Shown here piece after piece: positions 17,201 through 24,693 of a stretch of DNA of 50,698 nucleotides. The position numbers and the translations under genes are program-made. This stretch comes from an uncultured Collinsella sp. (GTDB taxonomy: Bacteria > Actinomycetota > Coriobacteriia > Coriobacteriales > Coriobacteriaceae). The notes beneath the pieces were generated by a model. The model was not told the origin of the DNA, made no database searches, and saw only the letters and a program-made list of their open reading frames with translations. Location: assembly GCA_900541145.1 (NCBI GenBank), contig UQIH01000016.1, forward strand, positions 1 through 50,698, given 5' to 3'. Position 1 is the first letter of the stretch. Each line of letters starts with the position of its first letter.

Positions 17201-17395
17201 ATGGATACAAAGGCGCTCGATGGCCGTGAGGCGGTGGTCGAAATGGTGCGTGAGGCGCGTGTCGATGCCGCCGAAGATCGGTTCTTTACGAATCGTGCCA
17301 ACATGGATATGGCCGACCGCGTGATCTCGATCGTGGCACTGGTATTTGGAGCGGTGTGCGTGTGTGCCCTGCTCGCGCACGTGCTGTTTGTCTAG
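17201..17395 (+). CDS. Small single-pass membrane protein downstream of kup
   Basis: 64 residues. The first 42 are charged (Asp/Glu/Arg), followed by one hydrophobic helix of about 22 residues running to the C-terminus. ATG 17201 is preceded by GGGGAGG at 5-nt spacing; an in-frame ATG at 17171 is possible but has no binding site. It lies 60 bp after kup and probably shares its transcript. I do not recognise a family. Its position suggests a regulator or accessory subunit of the transporter. Confidence 0.6.
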   Translation: MDTKALDGREAVVEMVREARVDAAEDRFFTNRANMDMADRVISIVALVFGAVCVCALLAHVLFV

Positions 17396-17440
17396 CGACC
17401 GCCGGTTGCAAAGGCTATACACTTGGAACCACCACAAGGG

Positions 17441-17486
17441 AAACCACCACAAAGGTGCCTGTCCCTTTGTGGTGGTTTTTGTTTTT
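17441..17486 (+). terminator. Terminator built on the GACAAAGGGACAG palindrome family
   Basis: AACCACCACAAAGG pairs with CCTTTGTGGTGGTT and is followed by TTTGTTTTT. The centre GTGCCTGTC matches the family core, while the outer arm is ACCACCAC instead of AATGTGAC and still pairs. A partial copy of the left arm (AACCACCACAAGGG) precedes it. Confidence 0.8.
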
Positions 17487-17506
17487 GAGAGAGGGGCGGG
17501 GCACTG

Positions 17507-19132
17507 ATGGACGTCCGTACGGACGGCGATATTGCCGATAGCTTTTGGTGGCGGCGCACAACGCTGACGCGCCGCACTCCTCTGTATGACGCCTGCGTAT
17601 CGGTGGGGCTGCTGGTCGCGGCGACGATTGTGGGCGCGCTGCTCGACCATCCGGGTCTCGCGCCGAGCATCATGATCGTCTATGTGTTCGCCGTTCAGCT
17701 GTGCGCATTCTTTACCTGGAGTCGCCTGTATTGCTTGCTGAGCTCGGCTGCCGCCGTGGCGCTCTACAACTTCTTGTTTGTCGACCCGCGCTACTCGCTG
17801 TCGCTTATCGACCGCGGCTATCCCGGCATGTTCTTCATCATGTTCGTGGTCTCGCTTGTGTCGAGCTCGATTGCGTTGGCCCTGCGCCGTGCCTTGGCAC
17901 AGGCTGCCGCCAGCGACCGTCGCACGCATATGGTGCTCGAGACCAACCGCATGCTACAGCGGTGCGCCGATCAGCAGCAGATTGTCCATGCCATGGCAAC
18001 GCAGCTGGCGCGTCTTTCGGGCTGTCCGGTCGTGTGGTACAGCGCCGACGCCGAGGGCGATGACCTGCTGCCGCGTGCGACATACACGGCCGTGGGCGAT
18101 GCCGCACCGGTGCACGAACTGGCGCCGCAGATGCCGCCGCGGCTCTCGGCATCCGCCTATGTGGGAACGCCGCTCGATGCCACCTATGGCGGCTCGGCGT
18201 TTTATGGCATCTACCTGACGGTTCGCACAGGCGACGGCTTCGCGCGCTCGGGCGACCCCGCCTCGGTGGTGGGCGTGCTGGCTATCGTTGCCGAGCCCGA
18301 CGTGCTGACGCACGAGGAGCGAACACTTGCCGATGCCATCGTGAGCGAAGGCGAGCTGGCACTCGATCGCGCCCGCGCCATGGAGGCCCGCGAGGAGGCG
18401 GCGGTGCTCGCCAAAAACGAACAGCTGCGCGCCAACCTGCTGCGCTCCATCTCGCACGATCTGCGTACGCCGCTCACCAGTATTTCGGGCAATGCCGATG
18501 TCCTGCTCGATCAGGGCTCGACCGGCACCGCGGTGCTCGATGCCCAGACGCGCCGCGGCCTGCTCCTTTCCATTCGCTCGGATGCGCAATGGCTCAACGC
18601 CACCGTCGAGAACCTGCTCGCCATCACCAAGCTCGAGGGTGGCGGTATGCGCCTGTCGACCACACTCGAGCTCATGGACGATATCGTCGAGGAGTCGCTG
18701 CGCCACGTGAACCCTGCCGTGCGCGAGCACGACCTTAAGGTGGTGGCGTGCGATGAGCCGGCGCTCGTCAACGTCGATGCGCGCCTGATGGTGCAGCTGG
18801 TGGTCAATCTGGTGAACAACGCCATCACCTATACGCCCGCAGGCTCTCATATCGTGATTTCGATTGGCATCGACGATGGGCGCGTGGCGTGCTCGGTGGC
18901 CGATGACGGCCCGGGCATCGCACCCGAGGATCGCGAGCGCATCTTTGAGTCGTTCTATACCGCCAACCATGGCCTGGCCGACAGCCACCGTAGTGTGGGC
19001 CTGGGGCTTTCGCTCTGCCACTCCATTGCGCTGGCGCATGGCGGTAGCATAGAGGTTGCCGCGGCGGACCCGCACGGCTCGGTCTTTACGATTGAGATTC
19101 CCGTCGCCGATGTTTCGTTTGATAAGGAGTAG
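17507..19132 (+). CDS. KdpD-like sensor histidine kinase without the KdpD N-terminal domain
   Basis: 541 residues. Four hydrophobic segments at about 25-130 match the DUF4118 membrane region of KdpD. A GAF-like region (about 150-290), the dimerisation/phosphorylation helix with SISHDLRTPLTS (His near residue 316) and an HATPase domain follow, with NLVNNAITYTP, ADDGPGIAP and GLGLSLCHSIALAHGG. The N-terminal KdpD/Usp sensor domains of full-length KdpD are missing. It is followed 4 nt later by its response regulator. In E. coli the pair controls kdpFABC; here the neighbour is kup and no kdp genes are visible, so a role in potassium or cell-envelope signalling is inferred from family and position. 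GAGAGAGGGG lies upstream of the ATG. Confidence 0.88.
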   Translation: MDVRTDGDIADSFWWRRTTLTRRTPLYDACVSVGLLVAATIVGALLDHPGLAPSIMIVYVFAVQLCAFFTWSRLYCLLSSAAAVALYNFLFVDPRYSLSLIDRGYPGMFFIMFVVSLVSSSIALALRRALAQAAASDRRTHMVLETNRMLQRCADQQQIVHAMATQLARLSGCPVVWYSADAEGDDLLPRATYTAVGDAAPVHELAPQMPPRLSASAYVGTPLDATYGGSAFYGIYLTVRTGDGFARSGDPASVVGVLAIVAEPDVLTHEERTLADAIVSEGELALDRARAMEAREEAAVLAKNEQLRANLLRSISHDLRTPLTSISGNADVLLDQGSTGTAVLDAQTRRGLLLSIRSDAQWLNATVENLLAITKLEGGGMRLSTTLELMDDIVEESLRHVNPAVREHDLKVVACDEPALVNVDARLMVQLVVNLVNNAITYTPAGSHIVISIGIDDGRVACSVADDGPGIAPEDRERIFESFYTANHGLADSHRSVGLGLSLCHSIALAHGGSIEVAAADPHGSVFTIEIPVADVSFDKE

Positions 19133-19136
19133 CGCC

Positions 19137-19850
19137 GTGCCGAACTCTGCCGTAAAACCGCTCATCTTGGTCGTTGAGGACGATCCCGCCGTTCGCAACC
19201 TTATCGTTGCCGCGCTCGAGACGCACGGCTTGCGCCACATGGCCGTTGAGACCGCCCATGCCGCCATCGCCGCCGCCTCATCGCAGGCACCGAGCATTGT
19301 ACTGCTCGATCTGGGCCTGCCCGATATGGACGGCGTCAAGGTGGTGGAGTCGGTGCGCGCATGGTCGGGCATGCCGATCATCGTGGTCTCGGCGCGCAGC
19401 GAGGATGCGGACAAGATTCGCGCGCTCGATGCCGGCGCCGACGACTACCTGACCAAGCCGTTTTCGGTCGAGGAACTGCTCGCGCGCATTCGCACGACGC
19501 TCAGGCGCCTTTCGTATGCGCAAACGGGCGGCGTTGCCTCCGAGGGCTCGTTCGATACCGGTGAGCTACATATCGATTTTGATGCCGGCATCGCCACGAT
19601 GGATGGCGAGGAGCTGCATCTGACGCCGATCGAGTACAAGCTCCTGTGCCTGCTGGCGCATAACGCCGACAAGGTACTGACGCACCAGTTTATCCTGCAC
19701 GAGATTTGGGGCACGGCAACTAAGAGTGACCTGGCAAGCCTGCGTGTCTTTATGGGCACGCTGCGCAAGAAGATCGAGTCCGACCCCGCGCACCCGCGCT
19801 ATATCCAAACACACGTGGGCATCGGTTACCGATTGGTCACCCAAGGCTAG
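19137..19850 (+). CDS. KdpE-like OmpR-family response regulator
   Basis: 237-residue regulator. The receiver domain has the acidic pocket VVEDD near residues 13-17, the phospho-acceptor Asp in LLDLGLPDMDG near 57, and the conserved Lys in LTKPFSVEEL near 107. The C-terminal winged helix ends with the OmpR pattern TLRKKIESDPAHPRYIQTHVGIGYRL. The start is GTG 19137, with AAGGAG 7 nt upstream inside the end of the kinase gene. It is the partner of the adjacent kinase and the two are clearly co-transcribed. Likely targets are potassium-uptake genes by analogy with KdpE, but no operator was identified. Confidence 0.88.
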   Translation: MPNSAVKPLILVVEDDPAVRNLIVAALETHGLRHMAVETAHAAIAAASSQAPSIVLLDLGLPDMDGVKVVESVRAWSGMPIIVVSARSEDADKIRALDAGADDYLTKPFSVEELLARIRTTLRRLSYAQTGGVASEGSFDTGELHIDFDAGIATMDGEELHLTPIEYKLLCLLAHNADKVLTHQFILHEIWGTATKSDLASLRVFMGTLRKKIESDPAHPRYIQTHVGIGYRLVTQG

Positions 19851-19875
19851 ATCGCCAACCACCGTCCCAATATGA

Positions 19876-19938
19876 GTTGCGGTGAAATAGTTCCTGTTTT
19901 GGCCTTTACCAGGCTTTTAGGAACTATTCCACCGTAAC
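19876..19938. terminator. Large hairpin between convergent genes
   Basis: GTTGCGGTGAAATAGTTCCT pairs with AGGAACTATTCCACCGTAAC (few mismatches) around 23 nt. It lies between the stops of the response regulator and the rRNA methyltransferase gene and probably serves both, although T-tracts are short. Confidence 0.55.
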
Positions 19939-19943
19939 TTTGT

Positions 19944-22511
19944 CTATTTGCCCTTGGGCTTGCTGGCGTAGAACTTCTTCTTTTTGGGCTTGCCGGCAGG
20001 AGAGGGTTTGCCGGCAAAGTTGGACTTGCCGTTGCCGGTCTGCGCGTGCGCGGGCGTCGTTGCTCGAGGCTTGCGGGCCTCGGGGTTGCGCAGCTCCTCG
20101 GTTCGCTCGGCAATCTCCTCGGCGCTAAAGCCGACCTCGGCCATGGCGTCCTCGATGGGCAGGCGGCGCACGATATAGCAGTGGTGCACCTTCTGGTTGC
20201 GCGCGAAGTCCTCGGGGATGGTCTGTGCCGTAATGTCCTCCAGCACGACGCCCGCGCGCGCGAGCTTACGCGTTTCGGGGCGGAAGCCGCGCAGGTTGCA
20301 GCTAAAGATGGCATGTCCGCCCTGTGCAAGCAGGCGAGATACGCCGGCCAAAAGCTCAACATGGTCGCGCTGGACATCCCAGGTGCGGCGGCCCATCTTG
20401 GACGAGTTCGAGAACGTGGGCGGGTCGACAAAGATCAAGTCCCAGCGGTTGCGCGTCTGGCGCTGGTCGCGAATCCAGGCGAGCACGTCGTCGCGCACAA
20501 AATGATGCTGCGGACCAACAAGGCCGTTCTGGCGCATATTGCGCTCGGCCCAGTCCAGGTAGGTGTTGGAAAGGTCGACTGTCACGGTTTCCTCGACGCC
20601 GCCGTCGGCCGCATAGCAGGTGGCGGTGCCGGTATAGGCGAACAGGTTGAGGAAGCGGCGTGCCTGTTTGGCGTGTTCGCGCACCAGGTTGCGGGTGACG
20701 CGGTGATCCAGGAAGATGCCCACATCCAGGTAGTCGTCAAAGTTGACGGCAAAGGTGAGCCCGCCTTCTTCGATGAGCGGCAGACGCCGGCGCGCGATGT
20801 TGGCGCGCTCGCCCGATCCGCCCTTGCCGGCGCCCTGCTTGCCGTACTGCGAGCCGCCACGCGAACGCATGCGGGCCTTGGCGTGCACATGCTCGGCCGG
20901 AACATCAAGGATGCGCGGCGCGATGGCCAAGATGTCGAGCATGCGGGCCTGGGCCAGCGCGGGGTCGATGGTCTTGGGCGCGGCGTATTCGGCGATGACG
21001 AGCCAGCGGCCCGGCGTCTGCGGGCAACCCTCGTACAGGTCGATGGCAGCGGAGTAGTCGGGCAGGTCGGCATCGTAGACGCGATAGCAGCTCACGCCCT
21101 CGCGCTTGGCCCACTTGCGGCGCAGACGGGCATTCTTGCGCAGGCGGTTGGCGAACTGCTCGGACTCCGGGATGAGCACGGGCAGCGGCTTGCCGTCGCC
21201 CAAGTCGAGCGTGGCGGCAGGTTCGGGCATGGAGGAAGCGGCGGCTTCGTCGTTGGCTTCGTTGGCATCCGCAACCTCGGCCTCGGCATCCGCGCTGGTC
21301 GCAGCCTCAAACGCTGCAGCGGCGTGGTCGAGTGAGGGCCAAACCTCAAGAGCCGCCTCCTCGTTATTGGGCATAACGGCGATGGAGCGCGCGGGCTCGG
21401 CATGGAGCGCGCGGGCCATAAGGCCATCGCGGGTGAGTGCGGCGACCGGCGCTGCGGCAAGCTCGGGCGCGCGGCGCAGCTCGCCGACCAGCGTCATGGC
21501 GTCGTGCATGAGCGAAAGCGGGGTCTCGGTGGTGTCTGCGACCACGGTGGCACCGGCGACGGCGCCCGCATGGTCCAGCACGGTGGCGGGCTTGGCGGCA
21601 CAAAAGTCGACAAAACGCTTGTAGCCGGCGCACTTGACCATGCGCTCGGCAGTCTTGCGAGCGGCGGGGTCGATGTCTACGGCCACGATGCGCGCCTGTC
21701 GCTCGCGCGCTGTCGCCTCGCGCTCGCGTGCCTCGGCAAGCAGCTGCTCCCACAGAGCGGCGTCGTGCAGCTGCCAGCCCTCAAAGCCCCAGCGCTCGCG
21801 TGCGGCGCCCGGGGCGCGGTCGGTCAGAATGTTCACGGCCTCCAGCAGCAGGCCGCCGCCGGCGCACGAGGCATCGATCAGCGTGGGAAGGGCTTCGTTC
21901 TCGTAATCGTCGGCCGTCAACTCGCGCTCGCACAGTGCGGTCCAGCCGACCTGCGCCAGCACCAGGGCGGCGTAGTCGGGGCGCAGCACGTGCGCGCCCT
22001 CGCCGGCGCGGGTCGCTGCGGGCGGCAGGCGTTTGAACAGCGGGTCGCCCGAAAGGTCCAGGCTGATGCTCGCGCGGCGCTGACGCAGCGAAAGCAGCAG
22101 GTGAACATCGGGATCGGCGGCGTCGACATCGGCGCGACGGCCCGTGGTTTCGGCCAAGCGGTCGCACAATGCGTCCTTGGCGCGCAGGGCCGAGAAGCGC
22201 GTGTTGCGCAGCTGCTCGGTCACGCCGCGGGCGGTGATGGCGATGGTGGCGCCGGGGCGGATGATGGTCTCCCAAGCGATGTCGTAAACGCTGTCGTACA
22301 GTTCATCGGCATCCTGCGCCTCAAAGCGCCCGAGTACCACGAACACACGGCTCGCCAGGCGTGACCACAGACAGGCGCGGTAGCCTTCTTCGAGCTCGCC
22401 CTCAAACGTGGCGCGGCCCTTCAGCCGGCGAACATGCGAAAGCCCGAGGCGTTTAAGCTCATTGGCGAGTGCGGACTCAAAGCCCTCGGGGCAGCTTGCG
22501 TAAAATTCCAT
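19944..22511 (-). CDS. rlmKL: RlmKL-type 23S rRNA methyltransferase, first catalytic half degenerate
   Basis: 855-residue fusion protein. An N-terminal THUMP-containing region (to about 155) precedes the RlmL-type domain (m2G2445 in E. coli), then a linker and the RlmK domain (m7G2069). The RlmK half is intact: LFAYTGTATC near 625, VDLSNTYLDWAERN, and IFVDPPTFSNSSKM near 695. The RlmL half is altered: motif I reads DASCAGGGLLLEA near 212 instead of DPMCGSGTLLIEA, and the catalytic NPPYGERL is replaced by ADTTETPLS near 322. The protein therefore probably performs only the RlmK reaction. An Ala/Glu-rich insert precedes the RlmK part, and the C-terminal tail is Lys-rich (KPKKKKFYASKPKGK), which would favour RNA binding. 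AGAGAGG precedes the ATG. Confidence 0.88.
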   Translation of the reverse strand: MEFYASCPEGFESALANELKRLGLSHVRRLKGRATFEGELEEGYRACLWSRLASRVFVVLGRFEAQDADELYDSVYDIAWETIIRPGATIAITARGVTEQLRNTRFSALRAKDALCDRLAETTGRRADVDAADPDVHLLLSLRQRRASISLDLSGDPLFKRLPPAATRAGEGAHVLRPDYAALVLAQVGWTALCERELTADDYENEALPTLIDASCAGGGLLLEAVNILTDRAPGAARERWGFEGWQLHDAALWEQLLAEAREREATARERQARIVAVDIDPAARKTAERMVKCAGYKRFVDFCAAKPATVLDHAGAVAGATVVADTTETPLSLMHDAMTLVGELRRAPELAAAPVAALTRDGLMARALHAEPARSIAVMPNNEEAALEVWPSLDHAAAAFEAATSADAEAEVADANEANDEAAASSMPEPAATLDLGDGKPLPVLIPESEQFANRLRKNARLRRKWAKREGVSCYRVYDADLPDYSAAIDLYEGCPQTPGRWLVIAEYAAPKTIDPALAQARMLDILAIAPRILDVPAEHVHAKARMRSRGGSQYGKQGAGKGGSGERANIARRRLPLIEEGGLTFAVNFDDYLDVGIFLDHRVTRNLVREHAKQARRFLNLFAYTGTATCYAADGGVEETVTVDLSNTYLDWAERNMRQNGLVGPQHHFVRDDVLAWIRDQRQTRNRWDLIFVDPPTFSNSSKMGRRTWDVQRDHVELLAGVSRLLAQGGHAIFSCNLRGFRPETRKLARAGVVLEDITAQTIPEDFARNQKVHHCYIVRRLPIEDAMAEVGFSAEEIAERTEELRNPEARKPRATTPAHAQTGNGKSNFAGKPSPAGKPKKKKFYASKPKGK

Positions 22512-22586
22512 GGGTGACCTCTCTGGTTGCGTCGCTCCATTATATGATGGATGCTTCGTTTGCCCTTATCCTCGAAAGGAACCCAT

Positions 22587-23414
22587 ATGATTGATGCGTG
22601 CCCCGAACCCGCTGTGCTCTTTTTTGACGTGGACGGCACGCTGACGTCGTTCGATCCCGACGATATGACCGATAAGGACTTTTCGGCGGTTCGCCCTTCG
22701 CAGGCGGTGATCGAGGCGTTTCATCGTCTGCGCGACGCGGGACACCATGCATTTATCTGCACGGGTCGTCCCTTGTGGCTGATTGCCGATGGCCTGCGCG
22801 CGCTGAACCCGGCGGGTGTCGTTGCCATGGCGGGAGCGACGCTCGAGGTCGAGGGCCGCGTGGTGCATGAGGACTGCTTTGACGAGGACGTTATTGAGGA
22901 GCTTGCGCGCCGTATGGCCGCGGCAGGGATTGAGGCCTTTTTCGAGACCAACGTGGCTACTTTTGCCCTGGAACCCGCGGGTGTTGAGCAGTCGTCTCTG
23001 ATCGGCACTTCTGTGGTGCACAGCACCGAGGAAATGCGCGTCGACGGCAGTCTGCGCGTGGGCAAGGTGTGCATCGTCGCGAGCGACCTGGCTCGCGTAG
23101 CCAACGATGATGGCTTTATCGATCGCGAGTTTGAGTTGTGCAACACCGGTGGTCAGAATCGCGAGCTGAGCCCCAAGGGCATTGACAAGGGCGTGGGCGT
23201 GGCGCGAGCGCTGGAATACCTGGGTCGCACCGGCAACGCGCGCACCTTTGGCTTTGGTGATTCCGGCAACGACCTGGGCATGCTCGCTGCGGTCGAGACG
23301 GCTGTCGCCATGGGCAACGCCATGCCTGAGGTCAAGGCGGTCGCCGACTACGTGACCGACGATGTCGCACACGACGGCACCGTCACAGCGATGCAGCATT
23401 TCGGCCTCATCTAA
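22587..23414 (+). CDS. Cof-type HAD-IIB family phosphatase
   Basis: 275-residue haloacid-dehalogenase hydrolase. Motif I FFDVDGTLTSF (about 12-22) carries the nucleophile Asp. Motif II is FICTGRP near 55, and the Lys of motif III lies in NRELSPKGIDKG near 195. Motif IV FGDSGNDLGML near 225 supplies the metal-binding Asp pair. The C2-type cap between motifs II and III fits Cof/YbiV-like sugar-phosphate phosphatases. The substrate is unknown. The start is ATG 22587 with GAAAGGA upstream; an earlier in-frame ATG at 22551 has no binding site. It is divergent from the rRNA methyltransferase gene. Confidence 0.85.
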   Translation: MIDACPEPAVLFFDVDGTLTSFDPDDMTDKDFSAVRPSQAVIEAFHRLRDAGHHAFICTGRPLWLIADGLRALNPAGVVAMAGATLEVEGRVVHEDCFDEDVIEELARRMAAAGIEAFFETNVATFALEPAGVEQSSLIGTSVVHSTEEMRVDGSLRVGKVCIVASDLARVANDDGFIDREFELCNTGGQNRELSPKGIDKGVGVARALEYLGRTGNARTFGFGDSGNDLGMLAAVETAVAMGNAMPEVKAVADYVTDDVAHDGTVTAMQHFGLI

Positions 23415-23607
23415 TGAATCCCGCGTTCTGACGTTTGCCCAAACTGCGACTCTTTGCTTTTGCATGCTCAATCGATTTATCAATCCAAACACTGAGGTGT
23501 TTATACCGTTCGCCGAGAAGATAAAAAACCGCAGCTCACGCCTTGATAAACGTAGGTAAAGTGTTTAGCAGTTTACCGGCCTTATGCAAGCGAAAGGAAT
23601 CAGGCAG

Positions 23608-24312
23608 ATGGCAATCAAGGTGTTCGCTGACGGTGCAAACCTCGAGGGCATGCTCGACATGTACGAGAACGGCAACGTTCAGGGTTTCACGACCAACCCG
23701 TCCCTTATGAAGAAGGGCGGCGTGACGGATTACCGCGCGTTTGCCAAGGAGGTCCTGGCCCACATCACCGATGTGTCCGTCTCGTTTGAGGTCTTTGCCG
23801 ACGACGTCGAGACCATGGAGGTCGAGGCGCGCGAGATCGCTACCTGGGCCGAGAACGTCTACGTCAAGATTCCGTGCGTGACCACCAAGGGCGAGTCCAC
23901 CGCCGAGCTGGTGCGCAAGCTTTCGGCCGACGGCATCAAGGTCAACGTCACCACCATCTTTACGCCTACGCAGGTTGATGAGATGGTCGAGGCCGTCGAC
24001 GCCGAGACGCCGTCCATCATCTCGCTCTTTGCCGGCCGCATCGCCGATACCGGCGTCGACCCCATTCCGTTTATGACGGAGTCGGTCAAGAAGGCCGCCG
24101 CAAAGCCCAACTGCGAGGTCCTGTGGGCGTCCACGCGCGAGCTCATCAACATTTATCAGGCCGAGGCCTGCGGTTGCCAGATCATCACGGTGCCCAACAG
24201 CATCCTGGCCAAGCGCAAGAACATCGGTCGCGACCCGTACGAGGTCTCGCTCGATACCGTGCGCGGTTTTGCCAAGGATATCGCGGCGCTCGGTTTCCAT
24301 ATTCTGCCGTAG
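23608..24312 (+). CDS. Transaldolase / fructose-6-phosphate aldolase family enzyme
   Basis: 234-residue class I aldolase of the small transaldolase type (TalC/Fsa, about 215-230 residues). The Schiff-base Lys lies in NVYVKIPC near residue 88. GFTTNPSL near 28-35, NVTTIFTPTQ near 113 and ISLFAGRIAD near 137 are family motifs. ASTRE and ELINIY follow near 175. It either moves a dihydroxyacetone unit between sugar phosphates or cleaves fructose 6-phosphate; sequence alone does not decide. The start is ATG 23608, because GAAAGGA lies between an upstream in-frame ATG (23584) and this one. The last codons of this gene are duplicated in decayed form at 24441-24467. Confidence 0.88.
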   Translation: MAIKVFADGANLEGMLDMYENGNVQGFTTNPSLMKKGGVTDYRAFAKEVLAHITDVSVSFEVFADDVETMEVEAREIATWAENVYVKIPCVTTKGESTAELVRKLSADGIKVNVTTIFTPTQVDEMVEAVDAETPSIISLFAGRIADTGVDPIPFMTESVKKAAAKPNCEVLWASTRELINIYQAEACGCQIITVPNSILAKRKNIGRDPYEVSLDTVRGFAKDIAALGFHILP

Positions 24313-24342
24313 GGCGAACACTGGCTGCGCCGTGGGCTGTTC

Positions 24343-24414
24343 GCCCCGGCCTTCCCTTTCCCTATCGCTCACGCGCTCCGCGAGGGTCGCGCTAGGCAAA
24401 GGAAAGGCCGGGGC
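24343..24414. repeat. Large GC-rich inverted repeat after the transaldolase gene
   Basis: GCCCCGGCCTT pairs with AAGGCCGGGGC across about 50 nt, with further complementarity inside (CCCTTTCC with GGAAAGG region, GCGCTCC with GGGTCGCGC region). It lies between the true gene end and the duplicated gene end. Confidence 0.6.
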
Positions 24415-24440
24415 TGCCGGTACGAGCTTGCCAGCAAGTT

Positions 24441-24467
24441 GGCGCTTGGCTTCCATATCCTGCCGTG
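24441..24467 (+). pseudogene. Duplicated 3' remnant of the transaldolase gene
   Basis: GGCGCTTGGCTTCCATATCC (24441-24460) plus TGCCGTG repeats the last codons of the transaldolase gene (24286-24312: GGCGCTCGGTTTCCATATTC plus TGCCGTA) with four changes, encoding the same LGFHILP. The stop codon position is changed from TAG to TGG. Confidence 0.65.
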
Positions 24468-24552
24468 GGCAAAGGTACCCCCGCCTGCGCCGTGCAAAAT
24501 TGAGAGTATTCAGCAAGGTAAAGGTCTTTATCAGTTAACCGAAGCATGGAAC

Positions 24553-24606
24553 GGCCCCCGTTTTGGCTCTGACGACGCTAAAACGGGGGCTGTTTTTTGC
24601 TTTTTC
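24553..24606 (+). terminator. Strong rho-independent terminator
   Basis: GCCCCCGTTTT pairs with AAAACGGGGGC around 15 nt, followed by TGTTTTTTGCTTTTT. It ends the plus-strand transaldolase transcription unit, facing the minus-strand tex gene. Confidence 0.88.
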
Positions 24607-24693
24607 GTCTCTGAGGGGCATCCGGAACGGTGGAATTTGCAGAATACTCGCGATTTTGCACATCGCTACAGGGGGTACCTTTGCTTTGGCGGT

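Noticed and set aside
15089..17929. 946-codon open frame on the minus strand opposite kup
   Set aside because: Antisense shadow of kup, the small membrane protein and part of the kinase gene. No binding site or recognisable domain.
20046..22364. Long plus-strand open frames opposite the rRNA methyltransferase gene
   Set aside because: Composition is that of the complementary strand of a GC-rich gene; the RlmK motifs on the minus strand settle the coding strand.
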